Shown: one piece after another, positions 20,291 through 26,300 of the stretch | Layout of the letters: every line of letters begins with the position of its first letter | How positions within the stretch are numbered: position 1 is the stretch's first letter | Assembly (NCBI GenBank): GCA_900618425.1 | Contig: UZAN01041654.1 | Coordinates: forward strand, 5,092-31,391 | From: Echinostoma caproni | Taxonomy: Eukaryota > Platyhelminthes > Trematoda > Plagiorchiida > Echinostomatidae | Length of the DNA stretch: 26,300 nucleotides | Reading direction: 5' to 3' | Notes under the pieces: generated by a model | Told to the model about the DNA's origin: nothing | Database searches by the model: none | Seen by the model: only the letters and a program-made list of their open reading frames with translations | Translations under genes and position numbers: made by a program

Positions 20291-21169
20291 TCTGTGATAC
20301 CTTATTTATGGTTCGAGTGTACGGCGGTTTAGATCTATCACAGTTTTGTAATGTGGCAATGGAGCATCAAAGCACAGGTAAGAAGGGAGGAAGACTATTA
20401 CCCTACATTACCGGTCAACTGGTGAAAAATACTATTCCCTCTACCATAAATCAATGACAGATTTCAGTCTGTTTGGAGATACCGTTTGAAAAACGTTTTA
20501 TCAAGGGAAAATCCATGAAGAGAGCAAACTTGGAAAATTACGGGAACAGTGACAATTTTAGAATTCCAGGAAGTGCAGAACTGAGAAGAACGGCTTAGGA
20601 TAGGGGTAAATGGGATAATGCAGAACCAAAAATGTAATCTACCTTAGTTGGTCAGTACTTTCATGAACTTCTCTTCATCGGTGATCATCAACCCGATACT
20701 CTGTTTGTCTTTTCTACAGCGACAATAATGAATTATGTAATTCATTTGGGATGCCGTAAGGATCTAATAACCCCACCAAAATCACCCCTACTCACAAATG
20801 TGAGTAGTACCCGACAACAGCGGTACACTAGCAAATATAAATTTTGAAATCATATGCAGTCAGTATTATGATCGCAAACTAGATACTTAAAACGTTTTCT
20901 ATTGTGGTCCCCAATCTCAGAACATAAACCCCCCTTCAACCTACCTTCAGTCTACTCACACACCGGAACTTTTCTCAACACAGTTTCGGTCGATTTTTAC
21001 TCGTGATGTTTCTCTGAGACTCAACAATGTTCTCTAATAATCGATCCACTCGGTCGCTATTAAACAGTTTTAAGAAAATCAACGGCACAAAACCACGAAA
21101 ACTGTGACAATGCGTCTATCAATCCAAACCTTATCCTAATCATGCATCAATTTCAACTCATGAATGGAA

Positions 21170-21410
21170 TTCACTGACACGACTATCAGTTATCGCTGAA
21201 CAACGACGTTTTGTAGACCACTGGCAGGATTCAAAAGCATTCACACTGTTTATGACTACTAAAATGCTGCATTTATCTGTCCACTGACTGAACTGCCACC
21301 CAAGCACACCGTCGCTTGCTCGCACGAAAATGAGCCATTCGCTTTTCTGTTTGGGGAGATTTCGAGCTTCTTGGAACCGCTGTTTACTAGTGACAAGGAT
21401 TCCAGTCACA
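21170..21410 (-). pseudogene. Ty3/gypsy-like reverse transcriptase/RNase H fossil
   Basis: The - strand frame read from 21433 contains ASDGVLG (+ about 21301-21319), as in the RNase H start DASDxxLGAVLSQ. The bases that follow give GAVLSQ-like sequence if one base is restored. About 20 residues on, AFESCQWSTKRRCSAI (+ 21191-21238) matches the AFASRQLSTTERRYSAI block that precedes ERECLA in gypsy elements. Upstream, QRFQEARNL fits the QRAFQELKNLL segment before RNase H. Frameshifts and substitutions show that it is dead. No protease, integrase or LTR was recognised. Gypsy is the best fit; another LTR or DIRS-type element is possible. Confidence 0.6.
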
Positions 21411-24400
21411 GTCTTTGGTTCACATGACTGCACTTCTCGCAGGGAGCATGTGATACAAATAGGTACTCATCGCACCTGGCGTCTGTCTTCATATTCCCAA
21501 GTTTCATTTATTTCTATCTTTCCGTCCTCTCCAGACTTCATTGCTTTGGGGCTTAATGCCTAATTACCACATTCTCGTGTGAACAGCGCCATCTACAAAG
21601 TACTTGGATTTTACTGAGAACATTACCCTCGGATTTCGGTTTAAAAACCTATGAAACTGTCCTTCCTACTGAACACAGAGAAATCCTAGTCTCAAACCAA
21701 TTAGGATTAATGTATACAAATCTATTTATATATAAATTACTATTCAATCCTTTTTCCTTCACTACTGCCCTCGATCTTCTCAAGTTACCAAGAGACAGTT
21801 TCAAGCGATTTGGTTCCATCTAGCTGCCCCACATTTTATCTCCCTCGTCCCGTTAACTGCCTCACAAACAAACCATGACGTAATCAGCACAGCATGAAAA
21901 GCATCTTTCTTCTTCGTAGGGATTTATTTGAATCGTGCTGGCATCTTTCGATTTAACCCCAGTTGAGACCAGATTGCTCTCGCCATATCCCTCCCTCGTG
22001 ATGAGCTTGTGAAATAATTGGGTTGCGATGTGACACAGATTTAGCATAACACCTCGGAAACGCAATTATCATCCAGCCAACTACTTGCTTCATTTGAAAC
22101 AAGCACTTTGGATGGGTTTAGCGGTTCCGACCGATTCCGTGTAAGCTACTCCTGTTGCCCAGTCAAGTCTTATCGGTACGTTTTTCACAAAACCGGAACA
22201 TTGGCATTCTCTACGTCTGCTTTAGGTGACAGTTTTCCTTAAATTTGTTTGAGTACCCAGCGGATAGTTACACATACAGTCCTCTGGGGTAGATTTATGC
22301 GTTCATTCTCGTCAACAGCCCAACGGGATTAAAAATTCTAAAAAATCTAAATTAATACTTTCGCGCCAGTTAGGGAAAAATCAGCCACCGTACTGCTCAA
22401 CAAAGGACGTGAAGTTCGATTTGTAATTTTTGGACAACGGTCACCCGACTTTATTACTAGGTACTTAGTTAAACTTAACAATAAAATCAATCGTAAGAGA
22501 TAAGTTTAGACTTTTGTGCTTTATGAGCATTCTAAGAGAGGACTAACTATGTATTAAGACGGCTCGGAACACACACATGCATTGGTGATCATGGTCAGCC
22601 CCGCTGAAAAACGAGCTTTGAACAGTGGCAATGCACACACGCCTTCCATGCACGGAAGACGAAGTGCAAAGTCCAGACTAAACAGGGGGCATGCACTGCT
22701 AATGAGCCTTGACGAGAGCAACAAGTAAGTCCAGTAGTGCCTCTTATGGTGTACGGTTGACTGGCGGTAGACTGACGATGGCGAGTGAAAATCGAAGCTG
22801 AAAGACGGTCAACGTAAATCAAGCAAACAAAATGTTTCGTCCACGGTGAAACAGTTTGACTATTGTTCTACCGAGTACTGTGAAGAAATTTAAACCAGTC
22901 CAATTCTATAATCCGGTTGTTTTTCACTATGAGTATAACTATTGATGACATCTATACAAAAGTCTGTTTCGTTTATTTTGGAAGAACAAACTAATAACCA
23001 AAAGAAGTTAAAAAACAAGCTGTTATTTACTGAAATATGTCGCGTCTATTCAATTCTGTGTGTATCATATATTTTGTACAGTTAAATTGCACAATTGTAT
23101 CTCAGTCGGCTCCGGATGTTCACCCATCCTCTGTCTAAATGCGGATCTCTTACGAAAGTATGTATACAAAAGAACTCAGTTTTCTGCAGTAGACTTTGTG
23201 GTTTTAAGATCCAACTTGTTTTTTGTTTAATCTCTTTTTCCCCGTGTTGAAGAACAAGCCAAAACGCTTGTATCTGTTATACCCAGAATACCACTGCACC
23301 AGGTTCTTCCGTTTGGTAAAAACAAATTATCGCTTCCATGGTAGAATGACGCATGTGCTCCATTTTACCGTTTTGGGGTGGAAAAGGACTCACAGAATCC
23401 AAGACATAGTCAACCGGTTTAGGCTGGACTGGACGGACCAGCGGTACACCAGACCAGGCCCCAAACTCTAAACCACTAAACATTTGCAAAACATTGGTTT
23501 GATGTATGAAATAACGGAACCAGCTCCATGGGCGCGGTAGTTGTCCCCTTTTGTGATCAACGCTGACGGGAGAAAGTACCCATCCATTGAAGTAATTCAA
23601 GGAACCTACCTTTCACTCAGTTCTTTGATGATTTCCATGATGTTTTGTAAGATTTTGAACTACTCCCCTGATTAACCTTGCAACCTGAATCAACTGTTTC
23701 TGATATCATTTGGGACCTATAACTTGTGAATTCTGTCTGGCATTCACTTCGGTGCTGACAATTTTGTCTCCAGGCCTCTTTTGCTTTGAGCCGTCTAAAA
23801 AACCTGGCGACAGTGAAACATACTGTTACCTTTTGAGCCCCCAATGGCCAACTGCTTGTCTTCCTATCACTTGTCCGGCTCGCAGAATTGTTTTGAAGAC
23901 ACTGAACAAATCCTGTGATGTGTGTGCGTATGAAAAAGTAACAGGAAAATGCTATCGGATGTGGAGTGAGAGAAGATAGGAAAGCGCAAACTGCCTCCAC
24001 CTTCATTCGAGCGCAACTCAATAGCAAGAACACACCCTTTTGTGGGAACTGCAAATGCGGCAGACTGTGGGAAACATTCCTGAAGCAGAGTCCGCCGCGA
24101 CCAACGCTGAGACAAACACCAAAACACCTGAAATGTTAAGCGATCGTAATTATTTGGGACAAATATCGTACAAGTCGGTTCACATGGCCTGGTTAACCAC
24201 CCATATGTGATAGTCGTTGGGCTTGATCACGACACGTTGACTTCAGTTGCGAACTCAACCATTCCAACCATGTCGGCCGTGTTTAATCTCCAGCGCGTTC
24301 AATGTGACAGGACCCTTTAGTTCACGCAATTTATCTGATAGCATTTCGGGACTGCAAGAATAGATTTTAATGGACCAAAGATATTGCCTCTTTACACCCA

Positions 24401-24830
24401 ACTGATGACACACCCCGTAATTCAATGAGCAAAAAGTATTCAAATACATCGGCAAGCAGAAATTCAATTGCCATAATATTTCGGTTATATGAGCAAAGTA
24501 TACAATAGAGTTATCGTAGAACAGAAGTTAAGTTAATACTTTGTTTTATTTTCCCAACACCTGTCCAAACCATTGGGGTCACAGTTGTGACTTGATACGT
24601 TTCTAGATTGATTTTACCAGGGCCATCGACAGCTGGGATAGTTGGTTATGCCTCACGTATCCCCTTCCCACGAAAGCCAGAATTTACGTGACAATATTGT
24701 GTATTGGATGCATTTAACCAAAGAGACATCACCAAATCCTTAATAGTGAATCAATCAATTGATAGGTTAAGAAGACGTTGATTTGATTTTGAGGTGAATT
24801 TCATCATATAAACCGTGAACTGGAAAGGCC

Positions 24831-24888
24831 GGAATCATTGGACAGCTGTTTCGAACAAGTTGGGTTTCATCAGCAGTGCGAATCCATC
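24831..24888 (-). ncRNA. Hammerhead ribozyme, best-preserved copy (minus strand)
   Basis: On the - strand: GGATTCGCACTG, CTGATGA (+ 24867-24873), stem II region AACCCAACTTGTTC, GAAAC (+ 24848-24852), AGCT tetraloop, then GTC (+ 24841-24843) and CAATG. Both invariant boxes and the GTC cleavage triplet are intact. Stem III is the minimal A-U/C-G type with a 4-base loop. Inner stem I CACTG/CAATG pairs at 4 of 5 positions, and outer GGA/TCC adds three. Stem II is short (AAC/GTT or equivalent). The ATTCGCACTG segment is identical to the copy at 4.74 kb. Cleavage would fall between + 24841 and 24840 on the antisense transcript. It may retain activity. Confidence 0.68.
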
Positions 24889-25460
24889 GGCTGTCCGGTC
24901 GTGAAGTGGGTAGTATGCTTATGTTCTACCTGTTCCGTGCTTTCTAGATTTTCTCATGCTTTATTTATTCTGTGCACAACAGAAACCACAATATATTTAA
25001 AATTTTGCATTACTAACTTAAACTCAACCCACTGGGTTTCCAGTTCATGCGACAGCGTTGCGCATACTGTACTGTTGTAGTACCAACAAGCAGGCAAATG
25101 ACTCCTATATCCGTGATACAAATACCTATAGTGAGAAAATATCCGGAATACTGTACACAATTTTATAGAGATTACATATAAACCCATAGTTTTGTGTGAT
25201 GCAGGATCTGCGATTAACAAAACTATCAATGCTGTCCGGACTATCACAATTCAAGAAGTGGAAATTACTTTTTTTCTTCTCTATTCTTTACCGATTTATT
25301 TTCACTGTGAAGGCGAAAATCCTATTGAGTCGTCTCGATTGTCTGACCTCTGTAGAATTCCTTACCGTTTGATTGTTATCTGGAGGAAGAGGTATTCCAC
25401 TAATGTGTAACAATTCCAGATTTCTATTACCCAATGAAAGCCCCTTCTCGGGCGCGTCAC

Positions 25461-25688
25461 TTTGGGTGGTGGTGGCGCAGTGGTTTGGTCGCTGTCACCG
25501 GCATGCTTTGGACCCTATGATCCGAGGTTCGAGCCCAGCCAACGCAAGCCTACTTTGGTGGTAGGCAGCTCTGCTGTCGTCCGGTTCAATACCACTTCAA
25601 GTCCCGGCGATCAGTTTGCCGGTTACCATCACTGAATAGCAAGTCCCCGTCTGCTGTTCATCACACACTGGTGTGTAATAAAAAAAAC
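25461..25688 (+). mobile_element. tRNA-derived SINE with A-rich tail
   Basis: A box TGGCGCAGTGG (25473-25483) and B box GGTTCGAGCCC (25526-25536) match consensus closely, 42 bases apart. A GC-rich body of about 140 bases follows, with a CACACACTGGTGTGT hairpin and a terminal AATAAAAAAAA (to 25688). The acceptor stem does not close, so it is not a tRNA gene. It is the best-preserved SINE in the window and may be young. The frame at 25373-25564 crosses it by chance. Confidence 0.75.
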
Positions 25689-26287
25689 TGCACTTTCACT
25701 GACGGGAATCACTTCCGCAGAGCACAACAAAATGCCATTGAGAAGCCCTTGGAGAGACGAGAGCTTGAGCAGGATGGTCCCTCGTTCTATAGATTCCCTT
25801 AGTGTCTATAAAGCAGAACCATATGTTTCTCAGATACACTCTGTCTCGTAAAAGCCACTGTCACAGATCAGTCTCACAACTTAATGTCCAAGAATACAAA
25901 CTATGTCGGTTTGCGGTAAATATGACTGTGTTCTGAGATCTGATTAGGCGAGAAGCACAGCCTGGGTGAATACTACTTCCTTGAGGCACCGACACCGGGT
26001 AATCGAGGATTTCGATGCATAAACAAGGTGACAAAGCTTCTTATCTACCCCGAAATCCATCTGATAACCATGCTCTATCTCCGCCCCACATACACTTTAT
26101 TATAAGCACAATAGCCTTTGAAAGTGTGGTTGATTTCGTCAAACGTCTGTCTGCAAAAGGAGACCGTAATAGGCACAGTAAGCACGAATAAAAGCTATCA
26201 CAATGCATTTCCATCGTGACTTGACATCAAAATTGTGGAAGGTGTTTTCTGCAACCTTCACATCTGTCAAAACGTAAAATATCGATA

Positions 26288-26300
26288 ATCTTACCCTCAG
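26288..26300 (+). promoter_or_regulatory. Candidate 3' splice acceptor at window end
   Basis: ATCTTACCCTCAG is pyrimidine-leaning and ends in CAG. The next C2A exon, with the remaining calcium ligands, is missing from the window, so this could be the acceptor of the long intron. The sequence evidence alone is weak. Confidence 0.35.

Larger units (their letters stand above)
7612..26300 (+). other. Very long downstream intron (at least 18.7 kb)
   Basis: Starts with donor GTAAGC directly after VFK of C2A. No continuation of C2A or C2B is seen in any frame, and the window's last bases, ATCTTACCCTCAG, would serve as a 3' splice acceptor. The intron is therefore inferred to run to, or past, the window end. 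It contains the transposon fossils, SINE-like repeats and assembly gap listed separately. The stretches 7760-8800, 10720-11600, 11680-12950, 14830-15950, 18070-18390, 18440-18990, 19030-19920, 20460-21160, 21600-24820 and 25090-25460 hold no gene I recognise. 25690-26300 also shows nothing. Confidence 0.6.

Noticed and set aside
20041..20457. 138-codon + frame
   Set aside because: Crosses an inverted repeat pair with divergent copies and has no recognisable motif.
20986..21012. Further hammerhead on - strand (CGAAAC near GAGTAAAAA)
   Set aside because: Three mismatches in the CTGATGAG box and no GTC or stem I.
22560..22840. GC-richer block resembling a repeat
   Set aside because: No internal match in the window, no pol III boxes and no coding motif to name it.
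23617..24054. 145-codon - frame
   Set aside because: No motif, overlaps other open frames, no start or splice context.
25461..25540. Functional tRNA gene
   Set aside because: A and B boxes are good, but the acceptor stem does not pair and an A-rich tail follows, so it is a SINE.

Overview
The window is eukaryotic, AT-rich and gene-poor. The only host protein-coding sequence I can support is two exons of a synaptotagmin-1-like gene on the + strand, at 3366-3491 and 7444-7611. Both are in phase 0, and together they encode the acidic linker and the first half of the C2A domain. Everything else reads as intron: the end of an upstream intron (1-3365), a 3,952-bp intron (3492-7443), and a very long intron from 7612 to the window end, where CTCAG looks like a splice acceptor. 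No recognisable C2A second half, C2B domain or transmembrane exon is present.

The long introns, the mix of degraded mobile elements, and especially a family of retroposon copies carrying hammerhead-ribozyme cores point to a parasitic flatworm, most likely a trematode. Hammerheads in SINE-like satellites and Penelope-like elements are known from schistosomes. The genus cannot be settled from the sequence.

The introns are built from old repeats. (1) Hammerhead-like motifs occur at about 2377, 2686, 4745, 6267, 13415 and 17974 on + and 24831-24888 on -. Several share an upstream signature ATTCGCA and a downstream AGTT/AGCT-GTC. Two (13.4 kb and 17.9 kb) sit behind a tRNA-like B box, as in Sm-alpha-type SINEs. 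(2) Other tRNA-derived SINE-like copies lie at 526-620, 960-1035, 9735-9890 (-), 16793-16990 (-) and 25461-25688. (3) A dead Tc1-type DD34E transposase lies on - at 8803-9237, split by a 53-bp GT-AG segment. (4) A 0.69-kb fold-back element with long inverted arms spans 10026-10716. (5) A second inverted pair lies at 19925-20290. (6) A Ty3/gypsy-like RNase H fossil lies on - at 21170-21410. (7) There are microsatellites and a 488-base assembly gap (14287-14774), flanked on both sides by the same 8 bases.

The most interesting content is the hammerhead family: several independently decayed copies inside introns of one neuronal gene. The copy with the most intact catalytic core is antisense to the gene. 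The many other open frames of 60-160 codons overlap on both strands, lack recognisable domains and are treated as chance.
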